DNA of 64,000 bases from Cymbidium sinense (lineage: Eukaryota > Streptophyta > Magnoliopsida > Asparagales > Orchidaceae), in NCBI GenBank assembly GCA_021442155.1, contig CM038214.1, positions 316,789,001 to 316,853,000 of the forward strand, given 5' to 3'. This document shows positions 22,338 to 32,415 of this stretch, piece by piece. A model generated the notes under the pieces. It saw nothing but the letters and a program-made list of their open reading frames with translations, had not been told where the DNA came from and ran no database searches. Every line of letters starts with the position of its first letter. Positions within the stretch are counted from its first letter, which is position 1. Both the position numbers and the translations under genes were made by a program.

Positions 22338-24490
22338 TTTTTTTTTGGAAACCCTATGTAGGGGAATTTTATTGCCACAAATGGGGTTACAAGGTCCTTA
22401 AGAGGGGATAAACCCAAGAACTACTGCTCAAAGATCTACATTCAGCCTAGAGAGTGAATCCCCTATCTAAATACAACCAAGTAAAAGAAAGAAAAAGAAA
22501 TAAGAAAAATAGAAGCCAAAGGGTAAACTTCAGCAAAAGCTTATGAGGATGAGAGAAACATATGCCACCTCCAGAGAAGGAACCTGCAAGAAAGCAATGC
22601 AAAACCTGCAAACAGCTAGAAAAAGAAATTAGCACAGTTAAAGAGATACAATCAAAAATAACTGTAAAGACATAATAGAGTGAGAGAATTATAGAGAATT
22701 GTGTGAAAGAAGGCTCAGGTTCAATCACACAAGAATGAGACAGCGACAAACATGAGAATCCAAACTTCAAATGAAGGGTTACATCACAAGTGCTACTACC
22801 AGCAAAATCATGAGTGAATCATCCCAGCCGTCATAGCCTACATACCTATGGAGAGGCATCTGCCAATTGATGAAAATCATATGATCTTTAATACCTTAAT
22901 ACCAAACAATAGAAAAATACATTATGGAAGAAAAGGAAACACAATTCAATAGGACCACAGGATGACACCAATCCCCATTTAAGATAAGCATCACCTACTA
23001 ATGCCAACATAGCATGAGAATGAACATCCATCAAAAACCCTATCATGATAAAACCTCATGGCAAGGAAAAAACCCCCATAGAGATGAAGGTAATCAAGAT
23101 CAACAACATAAATGTTAACATCCACCTTATTAATAGCAAGATCACAATAGTAATTATACAAGTTTAATAGAGCCAAGAGTAACCTCAACCAATAAATAAA
23201 CCCATACAACAAAGGCACAGATAATGAGGCTAACCACACTGCAGTCAATAGAACAAAAAACCAGGCATAAATCCAACAGAAATAGCCAGCTTGCTGAACA
23301 TAATAACCTGATAAACCATTCAGCAAATCAATGATACAACAAACCAAATAATGAAACCAACAAATAAAAAAGGTCATTTCATTACAAAATGATCCAAGGT
23401 GGGAATCAAGAAATAAACAGTCATAAAGTCCTTCATATAAAGGGAAAATAGCCAAGCTGCTAAGCAAACATCAACAACAAAAACAACAGGAAAGGAAGGC
23501 CAAAAGAAATCCCAACTATGCAAGGAAATAGCAGTAATCACAAAAATAAGAAGATAAAGAGAAACATTGATCATAATAAGTAAAATAAGTAATCTATCCA
23601 TGAGGGTTGAGAAAAGAAGCAGCTTAACCCAACAGGCCAGAGAAACAGGTGACACAGTCCCATCTAAGAAGGGTATTAGCAAGTAAAATAGGACCCAACA
23701 TGTCGATGAGCAAATAACATGTAACCAATAGATGAAGCTAAAAAGCCAGAAACCACTAGCACAGGATAACCAGTAAATTACAACAGGTAAGTTCCTCAGA
23801 GAAACTAAGAAGGGACAGAGCAGATCAAAGAAAATAGAAAAAGAAGAATACAACCAAAGCAAATAGTTAACAGAACATAAAGTAGAAAATGGAAATTAAT
23901 TTTTGAGATAAGGTAAACCAGAGATATCAAATTAACCAATCCACGCAAATCTTTAGGAAGACTAAACTGGTCAAAAAAGGTAAGCACATCTAATCTATCA
24001 TCTACATTGGCAAGATAATCAGCACAAGCATTTCCTTCATGCCGAACATGAGTGATTTTAAAGCAGACTTGAGATTGGAGAGCTCTAGTATGGTTAAGAA
24101 GGTAGTATAAATCTATATTTCCCACCTTGGTGGAAGTCAACATATCAATTAGCAATAGAGCATCCACCATAATCTAGATATTGAACAAACCTTTTTGCAA
24201 ACAAATCTCAATAGCTTTGTTAACAACCATTAATTCAGCAAAGATAATAGAACATGCTGTAAGGGGTTAGGAAAAAGCACAAATGACATTACCTTTAAAG
24301 TTTCTAAAAAAGCCACACCAACCAAAAGCATTTTGAGAGACAGAACCATCAGTATTAATTTTGATAGTATTGTTATGCAACTTTATCCAATAGACAATCT
24401 TGTCTTCTTTACATTTGGGATCTCAGGCAAGCTAAGGCTCAACTTGTTGGCCACAAATTTCCATCTTTTAAATTGATTGTTAGTAATTAC
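22338..24490 (-). mobile_element. LINE copy 3, truncated within or near RNase H
   Basis: A T-run (22338-22346), the shared LINE 3' end (CCCTATGTAGGGGAATTTTATTGCC on +, part of the family hairpin), about 1.6 kb of tail, then the RNase H domain (listed separately). The 5' end is at about 24490 against GGTTTAGGG. The element is about 2.15 kb, against more than 7.2 kb for the copy at 56797, so it is 5'-truncated. Overlapping minus-strand ORFs in the tail (22991-23467, 23374-23862) are hydrophobic because the sense strand is T-rich; no motif is recognised. Confidence 0.87.
23935..24400 (-). pseudogene. LINE RNase H domain (copy 3)
   Basis: RNase H type 1 domain at the C-terminus of a plant L1-type ORF2. 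Read leftwards: KINTDGS (first catalytic Asp), FAELMVV (Glu), MVDALLLIDML (third acidic site) and THVRHEGNACADYLAN (His and final Asp), then DQFSLPKDLRGLVNL. All four acidic positions are recognisable. Two stops (after CAFS and after LFNI) and loss of the upstream reverse transcriptase make it inactive. In plant LINEs this domain is thought to remove RNA from the RNA-cDNA hybrid. Confidence 0.85.
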
Positions 24491-25810
24491 GGTTTAGGGT
24501 TTAAGGTTTTAAGGTTCAGGTTTAGTATTTAGGGTTTTAGGTTTAGGGTTTAGGGTTTAGGGTTAGATTTTTTTTTATTTATTTTTTTTAAATTAAGTAA
24601 ACTCATAGTTTTAGGTTTATTTAGTTTATTTTTTTATTTTTTTATTTTTATTTAGGTTTATTTTTATTTTTGTTTAATTTAGTTTATTTATTTTAGTTTA
24701 GATTTTTTATTTTAGTTTATTTTTGAGGTTTAGGTTTAGGTTTAGGTTTATTTTTAGTTTAGTTTTATTTTTACTTTATTTTTTATGTTTAGGCTTAATT
24801 TTTTATTTTTAGGTTTAGGTTTAGGTTTTTATTTTATTTTTTTAGATTTAGATATTAGGTTTTTATTTTATGTTTTTTTAGGTTTTATTTTTTATAGTTT
24901 ATTTTATTTTATTTAGGGTTTAGGTTAAGTTTAATTTAGGTTTTGATTTAGATTTTAATTATTTTACTTTAGGTTTAGATTTTTTTTTTTTAGGTTTTTT
25001 TTAGTTTAGGGTTTAGGTTTTATTTTTTATTTATTTTTAGATTTATTTTTTAAGTTTGGATTTTATGCAGCTTTTATTTTATTTTTTTTTTAGGTTTATT
25101 TTATTTATATTTAGGTTTAGTGTTATTTTTTTTAAGTTATTATTTTGTTTAGTTTAGCTTTTATTTATTTTATTTTAGTTTAGTTTATATTTTTATTTTT
25201 TTTTTTTGGTTAACGCTTTAGGTTTTAGGTTTAGTTTTTTATTTTATTTTATTTATTATTTTATTTAGTAGCTTTTTTATTTATTTTATTTTAGGTTTTA
25301 ATTAGTTTAGGTTTAGCTTTTTAGCTTTTTAGGGTTGAGGGTTTAGGGCATTTTTTGAAAGAAAATTTTATAGGTTTATTTAGTTAGTTTTATTTATTTA
25401 TAGCTTTTTAGCTTTTTATTAGTTTTTATTATTTATTTATTATTTTATTAGTTTTATTTAGTTATTTATTAGGTTTAGTTTAGTTTATTAATTGTTAGGT
25501 TTTAGTTTTTAGGTATTATTTATTATTTTAATTTTATTTTGTTATTATTTATTACTATTTTTTTAGGTTTTATTATTAGTTTTTATTAGTTTTAGTTTTA
25601 TTATTATTATTAGTTATTAGTTTTAGTTTATTACTTAGTTATTTTATTATTAGTTTTTATTTATTAGTTATTAGTTTATTTATTATTAGTTTAGTTTTAG
25701 TTAGTTTTAGTTAGTTATTATTTATTTATGGATTATTTTATTTATAGTTATTATTTTTAGTTATTATTATTTTTTGTTTTATTTATTATTCTTATTAGTT
25801 TTAGTTTTAT
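24491..25810 (+). repeat. Telomere-like satellite grading into a TTATTAG tract
   Basis: 24491-24570 is TTTAGGG-rich and a core is at about 24594-24609; the T-rich stretch follows. From about 25361 the sequence becomes TTAG/TTATTAG simple sequence like the large tract at 32416-42425, and it stops at 25810 at a non-telomeric island. No gene is visible. Confidence 0.8.
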
Positions 25811-26645
25811 GATTCTACATGTTAATGCATCCTACATTATAATAGACTAGTTCATTAATAGTATGTTATAATGCATGATGCTACACTATGTTATGGCATC
25901 CTATATTATAGTACACTATAACATATTGCATTATATTATATTATATTGCATATCACATCATAAGGGATTGCTTAAGATAAAAAATCATAAAATTTGTCTA
26001 AATAATAAAAAAAACTATAAATTTTAGTCGTATCACATACATATTTTAAATTGAAACAATATATTACAATGTCATGCTCTACCTATTATAAATTTGGCCA
26101 AATTCCACCATTTTAAAGTCTAAATCAACATTTTTATAAATAATGGTAGTGTAGGCTTGACTGCATGATTGTAAAATACTAAAAGAATTTAAAATGCGCA
26201 GAATAATATATTATGATATATGTTGCTATACTATGCTACAACATATTATATATATTTTGAACATATAATATTACTTTTTAAACTACAAGTGGTGTAGCAC
26301 ACCTTTGGTACTACAACCTAATTCTCGCTTCAAATTTAACAAATTTCTTCAACTGATTTATTAAATCAATATTTTTAGGATTTATATTAATATAGACTAT
26401 AGGGCATAATACCATAATATACTAAAACATTTCAAAAGTTCTTAAAACATCCAAAAACACATCACTACATGCTAAAATATATGATGCTACATTATACTCT
26501 AATATATGGTATTATAATATGATTTAGGTTAAGTCTTAGGGTATTCAAATCTCTAAAAGTCAAGGGAAAGTCTTTTGAAGGCATTTTCTTTAGCTACCAT
26601 AACTATGTTAAGATTAGGTCATTCTTTAGATCTACTACTAATGAC
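25811..26645. other. Non-telomeric AT-rich island with ATGCTACA words
   Basis: About 830 bp with none of the strand asymmetry of the satellite: A and T are balanced and C is normal. Variants of ATGCTACA(T/C)TAT recur (near 25878, 26222 and 26480), with GCATCCTA.ATTATA twice (near 25829 and 25908) and many ATATTATA words. No ORF of note, no terminal inverted repeats, no RNA gene and no LINE sequence was recognised. It may be the ancestral substrate into which satellite spread, or a decayed DNA element. Confidence 0.55.
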
Positions 26646-27005
26646 ATTTTTATTTAAGTTTTAGGGTTTAGAGTTTAGGGTTAGGATTTAGTGTTTAGGG
26701 TTTAGGGTTTAAGGTTTAGGGTTAGTTTAGAGTTTAAGGTTTAGGCTTTATTTATGGTCTAGGGTTTAGGGTTTAGGGTTTTGGGATTATGTTTATGGTT
26801 TAGGGTTATATGTTTTAGGGTTTAGGGTTTAATGTTTTAAGGTTTAGGGTTTAGGGTTTAAGGTTTTAGGGTTTAAGGTTTAAGGTTTAGGGTTTAGGGT
26901 TTAGGGTTTATGGTTTAGGGTTTAGGGTTTAGGGTATAAGATTTAGAGTTTAGGGTTTAATGTTTAGGGTTTAGGGTTTAGGGTTTAGGGTTTATGGTTT
27001 AGGGT
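26646..27005 (+). repeat. TTTAGGG-rich satellite segment
   Basis: Dense, near-canonical TTTAGGG repeats with interspersed TTTAAGG and TTTATGG variants, directly before a GRP module. No T-rich stretch or core is present. Confidence 0.85.
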
Positions 27006-27508
27006 TTTGAGTTTAAGGTTTTTTTAATAGAGAACAAATTCAGATTCAACATTTCTTCTTTTCGATTTCATCAACTATGTAGCACCCCAAGTTTCCTAAG
27101 GCACAAGTGATGACATATATAAAACATGAGCACCCATAGAGTAAATTCAAAAGCCTAGATAAGCAGAACTGTCTCTACTATAAAGATAAAGTTTCGTAAG
27201 TAGTAGATCAGATAGGCCATTCATCAATTTCTCTAGTTCCCAATAGAACCAGCCCCACCTCTCGATTTGTGGGATATGTCATCATATCCCCGATCTCTCC
27301 CTCTGCCACCACCACGGTTGTAACCTTTGTCGCTCCTCCCACTTCCATAACCACCACTGCTCCGACCACCACCTCCATATCCACCAGAACCTTCAGATCC
27401 CCCACCACCACTGTTATAACTGCCGCCTCTACCTTCACCTCCACCGCCAGATCTAGACTGTGTCTAGTTGACAATGATGTTCTTACCGTCAAGGTTCTGC
27501 CCATTCTT
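27006..27508 (-). pseudogene. GRP 3'-end module 7 (best-preserved frame)
   Basis: The clearest copy. From 27508 leftwards one frame of about 90 codons reads NGQNLDGKNIIVN, a single stop, TQSRSGGGGEGRGG, then SYNSGGGGSEGSGGYGGGG, RSSGGYGSGRSDKGYNRGGG, RGRDRGYDD, SRGGAGSIGN and a stop at 27233-27235. The order matches a plant GRP7/GRP8-type protein: end of the RRM, then a glycine-rich tail with Tyr, Arg and Ser. A 3' UTR of about 210 bp and an A-rich end (T-run 27019-27025) complete it. It lacks RNP1, RNP2 and any start codon, so it cannot bind RNA as an RRM protein. Confidence 0.9.
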
Positions 27509-27686
27509 AGGGTTTAAGTTTAATTTAGGGTTTAGGGTTAGTTTAGGGTTTAGAAATTGGGGTTTATAGTTTAGGGTTGTAGGTTATAGGGGGTTTAAAT
27601 TTAGTTTAGGATTTAGGGTTAGTTTAGGGTTTAGAGATTGGGGTTTATAGTTTAAGGTTGTAGGTTATAGTGTTTAAAGTTTAGAA
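27509..27686 (+). repeat. Telomere-like segment with an ~81 bp tandem duplication
   Basis: A unit of about 81 bp containing GTTTAGGGTTTAGA.ATTGGGG and TTGTAGGTTATAG occurs at 27541 and again at 27622, with a few differences. It lies between GRP module 7 and the LINE that starts at 27687. Confidence 0.75.
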
Positions 27687-28949
27687 TTTTTTTGGGGAAA
27701 AAGAAGAAATTTTACCAAAAAGAAAAGGATACAATGACTTAAAGGGGATAAAAATCAAAGACTACTACTCAAAGAGCTATAAAAGGACCTAAAGAGAAAA
27801 ATCCCCTAACTAGTACAAAAGATAGTAAAAAGCAAAAGGAACAACTAAGAAAAGAATAGCAATAGTATAGAATCCCTAAGTAGGTTAGCAATCCATCTGA
27901 GGAGACCCAAGAACCAGCAAAGGAAACCTACAAGAAAAAAATTAAAGTAGAGATAAGCATAAATAAAAGAAAATAAATAAAGATAAATAGAAAGAAAAGA
28001 AAAGCCAAAGAAAAGGCTCAAGCTCAATCACAAAAATTAGAAGTGGCAAAAAAAATTTGTGAGCAGTCAAACTCTAAAAGGAGGGTTATAGTCACAAATA
28101 CTGCTACCAACCAACAAAAAAGATTTAACATCCTAGCCATCGTAGTCAACAAACCTGACAAAGGCACCCAAGCACACACCAATAACCAGTAAAGATCTTG
28201 AACCAGCCACCAAAAAGGTAAGAATAGCAATGGAGCCACCAGCCAATGGGGACAATAGTAGGAAAAAAATGGCCAACAAAGAAAAATCCAAGCTAGCACA
28301 ACCATCCAACCACCCAAGATAGTAGGAATAATAAAAAAACCACCAACCAAAGAGGAAGTACCAGAAACAAAAGTAAGGGGAAGAAGGGAAGAAAATAGCA
28401 AGCTCACCAACTCCAACCAGGCTAAAGCAAACATAATAGGCCACAACAACCACAAAACAAAATAAGAAACAATAAGGCCACCAAAGCCACAAAGGAAAGC
28501 AACAGCCAGACCCAAAACAAAATAAACCTAACCAACTAAATAGAAATAGAAGGAAGAAAAGCACAACCAACATCTCATCCAGAGAAGGCACCCAAAAACT
28601 AGGAAGCTCAAGGATACCAACCACAAAGACACCAAAGGAAAATAAACCAACCAACCAAAAACCAAAGAGTAAGCCCACAAGAGATACCAAATTAAAAGTA
28701 GAAGCAGCAAATGACAACAACTAGACAACCAAAATAGCAAAAGCCAGCATCCCAACCTATAAAGTATAGGAAAAATATAAGAACAGAAAGCCCCAAGAAA
28801 GAACAGGAGCCAATAGCAACCTAACAAATCAAAACCACCAAAAGCTCCCAAGAAAAAGCACCAAGAAAACCAACAACATAAAAGTGAAAAGAAAAAAGAA
28901 GAAGAAAAATTAAGAAAATCAAACATAAGGCAAACCAGATTTATCTACA

Positions 28950-29561
28950 TTAGATAGCCCTCTTAGGAATATTCGCATTAGTAAATAAGGTAAAATTAAA
29001 GAAATTACACCCCAAACTAGCTAAGAAATCTGCACAAGCATTACCTTCTCTTAAAATATGAGTAATTTTAAAAGAAAGTTTAGGGATGATAGTTTTAATA
29101 TTTCTAATTAAATAAAAAAGCTCAGTATTACCCTTATGGTTAGAATTGATCATAACAACAACCATCTCACCACCAGATTCCAACCAAATAGTATGAAAAT
29201 TTCTATCCAAACAAAGCTTAAGAGCATGATAAACAACCATCAATTCAGCAAAAATAATAGAATTAGTAGAGAGAGGAGTGGAAAAAGCTAGGATAATATT
29301 CCCAAGATTATTCTTAAAAATACCACCACAACGTGACTTGTTATGTGTAATAGAGCCATCAAGATTAATTTTAATACAACAATTAAAAGGCTTAATCCAA
29401 TGAATAATTTTGTAATCTAGAGATGAGTCACAATAAGGAAACCGGATACCCAATTTAGAGGCAACAAACTTGCAACCTCTAAAATTAGTACAACTAAGAA
29501 TAGCCTTATGTAAAGAAAAAAATCTTTCTTTAGTCCTAGAAATAATCCTCTTATGATTCAT
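28950..29561 (-). pseudogene. LINE RNase H region, open 203 codons (copy 4)
   Basis: An uninterrupted frame holding the RNase H domain of a plant LINE ORF2. Seen from the N-terminus: NHKRIISRTKERF linker, CIKINLDGS with the first catalytic Asp, FAELMVVYHALKLCLD with the Glu, IWLESGGEMVV where the third acidic residue (usually Asp, as in VDS/SDS) is Gly, and ITHILREGNACADFLASLGC with the His and last Asp. The loss of one carboxylate would be expected to impair two-metal catalysis. It overlaps the end of the zinc-finger frame by 4 bp, consistent with a broken single ORF2. Confidence 0.85.
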
Positions 29562-29875
29562 AGGAACATTACGATGTTGAGCATCATTTTTGTAAATGAA
29601 ATCAAAGTAATTGCCATCACAATTTTGATATTCCCTTTAACAGAATTAAGAAAATAAAAGGCAAGAGGTTGCATTAAAGTTAAATTACCATTAAAATAAT
29701 TTAACTTAAATAAATCCTCATACCAACCCAAAACTGTAGAGGCAATGGCACCATTAACAAAAACATGACTAACATTCTCAATATGAAAGCAACACATGCA
29801 TTTAGAGGGTAGATAAAAACCTTTCTCCAAAAGTAAAGAGTCAGCAATAATATAAATCCTTAAAATTCTTCGCAC
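29558..29875 (-). pseudogene. LINE zinc-finger (zf-RVT-like) region (copy 4)
   Basis: The frame contains EKGFYLPSKCMCCFHIENVS and HVFVNGAIASTVLGWYEDLF. This is the Cys/His region between reverse transcriptase and RNase H in plant LINEs. The closely similar EN.NHVFINGTIASKIW... is found in the copy at 60475-60770. The frame ends four bases into the RNase H frame, so one frameshift separates them. Confidence 0.8.
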
Positions 29876-29999
29876 AAGAATAGGATAAGAAGTAGGAATA
29901 ATATAATTCTAAATTTTAACGAAAATAGGAGAAAAGGATTTTTTAACTCATATAGTGCCAAGTATTATTAAAATATAATTCTCCATTACTAAAATTTTT

Positions 30000-31900
30000 G
30001 AAAAGAATTTGATCTAGAGAAATACCATCAATAGGCTTATTGATGATGTTATCACTAATGAAATCAAATCATTTAAAAGAGAAATTTCAATCACCATTAT
30101 AAATAAAATAACTTTCAAGGAAGAAGTAGGGTGAGTATTAAATAAAGAATCAATGTAAAAGTCCTCCATATAGTTATCTTGCCAAAAGAAAGAAGAACCA
30201 TTATTAATACCCTAAAAAATGAGTGGTTCTACTTTCCATTTAATATCATAGATTCGTTTCCAAACAATAGAGTCACCATGTTTATAATTGCAAATTAAAG
30301 GATGCTTACCTTTGCAATATTTAAAATTCATGAATTTAGCCCAAAGACTTTCATTTTTCCAAAATTTCTAGCAAAGTTTATAAGAAAAAACATTGGTGGA
30401 ATCTATCAAAGATTTGCACCCAATACCACCTTCATAAATAGTACCACACATATTAAACCAAGAAGTCCAATGAAGCCTTTTGGCCGAATTTCTAGAGCCC
30501 CAAAAAAACTTATTAAAAAGTCTTTCAATCATGATAAGAACAAAGGAAGTAGGAACAATGTTAAGAAATAAGTAAAAAGGAAGAGTGTAAAGAATACTTT
30601 TAATAACAATTAATCTATTGCCATAGGATAAGAATGAAATTCAAGGGTAGAAATTTTATTTTGAATATTATGGATTACCTCATCAACAAGATCAGATCTC
30701 TTTTGACCACAATATAAGGGTGAGCCTAAATATTTAATAGAAAGATTTTGATGAGAACAACCAATAATAGCCTTAAATTTATTAATTATTTAAATAAAAA
30801 TAGAAGTAGAAATGATAAAATAACTTTTATGATTACTAATAATAAGGCCACATTCCTTTTATAATTTATTTAAAAAACTCTTAAACTTTTTAACATAATG
30901 TAACGAGCCATTACAAATATTATGAAATCATTAACAAAACTTAAGTGAGAGATAGCCAAACCACTAAGATTTCTGAAATACATACTAGAATTCTTCTAAA
31001 AAAAGATTAAGCCAATGAGACAAATATTCAATCACAACAATAAAAAGTGAAGGAGAAAGAGGGTCACCTTTCTTATTCCTTGAGAGGAATTAAAGAATCC
31101 AAAGTTTTTACCATTGATAAATAATGAAAACCAAACATTTCTAATTATGTTGTTAACCAAAGTAAACAAAATGATTAGAGAAATCAAATAAAGTTAGAAT
31201 GTTATTAAGAAAATCCTAAGAAATGTTATCATAAGCTTTGGTGATGCAAGCTTAAGAAGTAAATTGCCACCTTTAGTTTTAACAATCAAATCATGAATCA
31301 ATTCTTGAGTAACTAAGATGTTATCCAAAATAGTTCAACCTTTCACAAAGCCAGTTTGATTAGGAGAGATAATCATAGGAAGATGTACTAAGCCTATTAG
31401 TAAAAATTTTAGAAATCAATTTATTAAAAAAAGTACAAAGACTAATAGGTCTATAGTCATTCCAAAAGTTAGGGTTATCTTTCTTAGGAATAAGAATAAT
31501 AGAAGTGCTAGTAAAATATTTAAGAATAAAATTCCTTTGAAAAAATTCTTAACAACAATAACAAGATCAGGTTTAAAAATAAACCAAGCTTTTTGAAAGA
31601 ATAAAGTAGTGTAACCATCTGGCCTTGCAACAGAATCAACATTCATGCCATTAAGAATATTAAAAAATTTCCTCATCTGAAGGAGGAGCAACCAATCACT
31701 CAATATCCTTTATAGACATAAAAGAAGGAATAATAGAGGGATTAGATAAACACACAAGTTGATAGTTTTTATTTAAAAGATTTTTAAAGAAACTAAGAGC
31801 ATAAGAAAATATATCCCCTTTTTTAGTAAGCCAAGAACCATCCAAAATATTGATTTTATGAATGCGACCAAGAACATGCCTTTTCATTACCAAAGCATGA
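30000..31900 (-). pseudogene. Decayed LINE reverse transcriptase (copy 4)
   Basis: Heavily mutated reverse transcriptase in several frames. Recognisable pieces include the frame at 31416-31703 (VARPDGYTTLFFQKAW, followed in another frame by WNDYRPISLCTFFNK), GDPLSPSLFIVVIEYLSHWL near 31030-31090, and NGSLHYVKK. The catalytic (F/Y)ADD site near 30930-30940 is broken by a stop and substitutions. Counterparts at 61005-62900 are better preserved. Inactive. Confidence 0.75.
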
Positions 31901-32060
31901 AAATATTTAGTGTTACTTTACCCCTCAGAAAGATGATTAGAGGAAATTTTTAATCTCCAAAATGTCTTCTCCATATTTTGAAACTTAGTGAGATTATCTT
32001 TAGCTTCAGCAAGGTTAGAATAAAAGGAAGAATCAATAATAACCAGTTCTTTCAAATCTT

Positions 32061-32415
32061 TCACCATTTGTTCCATTTTTTTGATATTATCAAAATATTG
32101 TTAAAGCAATTTCTGTTCCACCGAGTGATATTATGCTTAAGCCTTTTAATCTTGAGCCAAAATCTCATCATACCAAATGTAGAATCATCAGGAAAAAGAG
32201 GAGCCCACCAATTATAAGCAATAACATCAAGAAAACTTTTATCTTTTAACCACATATTTTGAAAATGAAAATTTATAATGACATTATTGTTATGAACAAC
32301 ATCTTTAATAGAAATCAAAAGAGGAGCATGATCCGAGATAGTTTTATTAAGATGCTCCACCAAAGTTTATTAATAATGGGTTAACAAATAATAAATAAAT
32401 ATTAAATAAGGCACA
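32061..32415 (-). pseudogene. LINE endonuclease C-terminal end (copy 4)
   Basis: The frame at 32061-32363 reads LVEHLNKTISDHAPLLISIK and continues with FHFQNMWLKDKSFLDVI and WNRNCFNNI. SDHAPLL is the last conserved motif of APE-like LINE endonucleases (catalytic Asp-His). In a shifted frame upstream, ALFN corresponds to DRTLFN in the copy at 63300, which takes homology to about 32410. The N-terminal two-thirds of the nuclease are missing. Confidence 0.8.

Larger units (their letters stand above)
27687..32415 (-). mobile_element. LINE copy 4, second family, truncated in the endonuclease
   Basis: A 4.7 kb minus-strand element. The 3' end (T-run 27687-27693) is homologous to the other LINEs (AAAGGGGATAAA, CTCAAAGAGCTA, AAATCCCCTA) but lacks the GC hairpin and is strongly diverged. 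Upstream lie a 3' tail, RNase H (28950-29561), a zinc-finger region (29558-29875), a decayed reverse transcriptase (about 30000-31900) and the C-terminal end of the endonuclease (about 32280-32415). Homology to the 56797 copy ends at an ALFN motif near 32410, so the 5' end is a truncation. Many stops and frameshifts. Confidence 0.88.

Noticed and set aside
27208..27504. Val/Met-rich minus-strand ORF over GRP module 7 (also 47424-47726, 49403-49630, 54637-54837)
   Set aside because: It is the +1 shadow of the glycine codons (GGN GGN read as GTG/GTT/ATG). The glycine frame is the one that matches a known family.
30302..30571. 89-codon + strand ORF antisense to LINE copy 4 (also 61057-61308 and 62684-63185 in copy 6)
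   Set aside because: Antisense to reverse transcriptase sequence, with no recognised domain.
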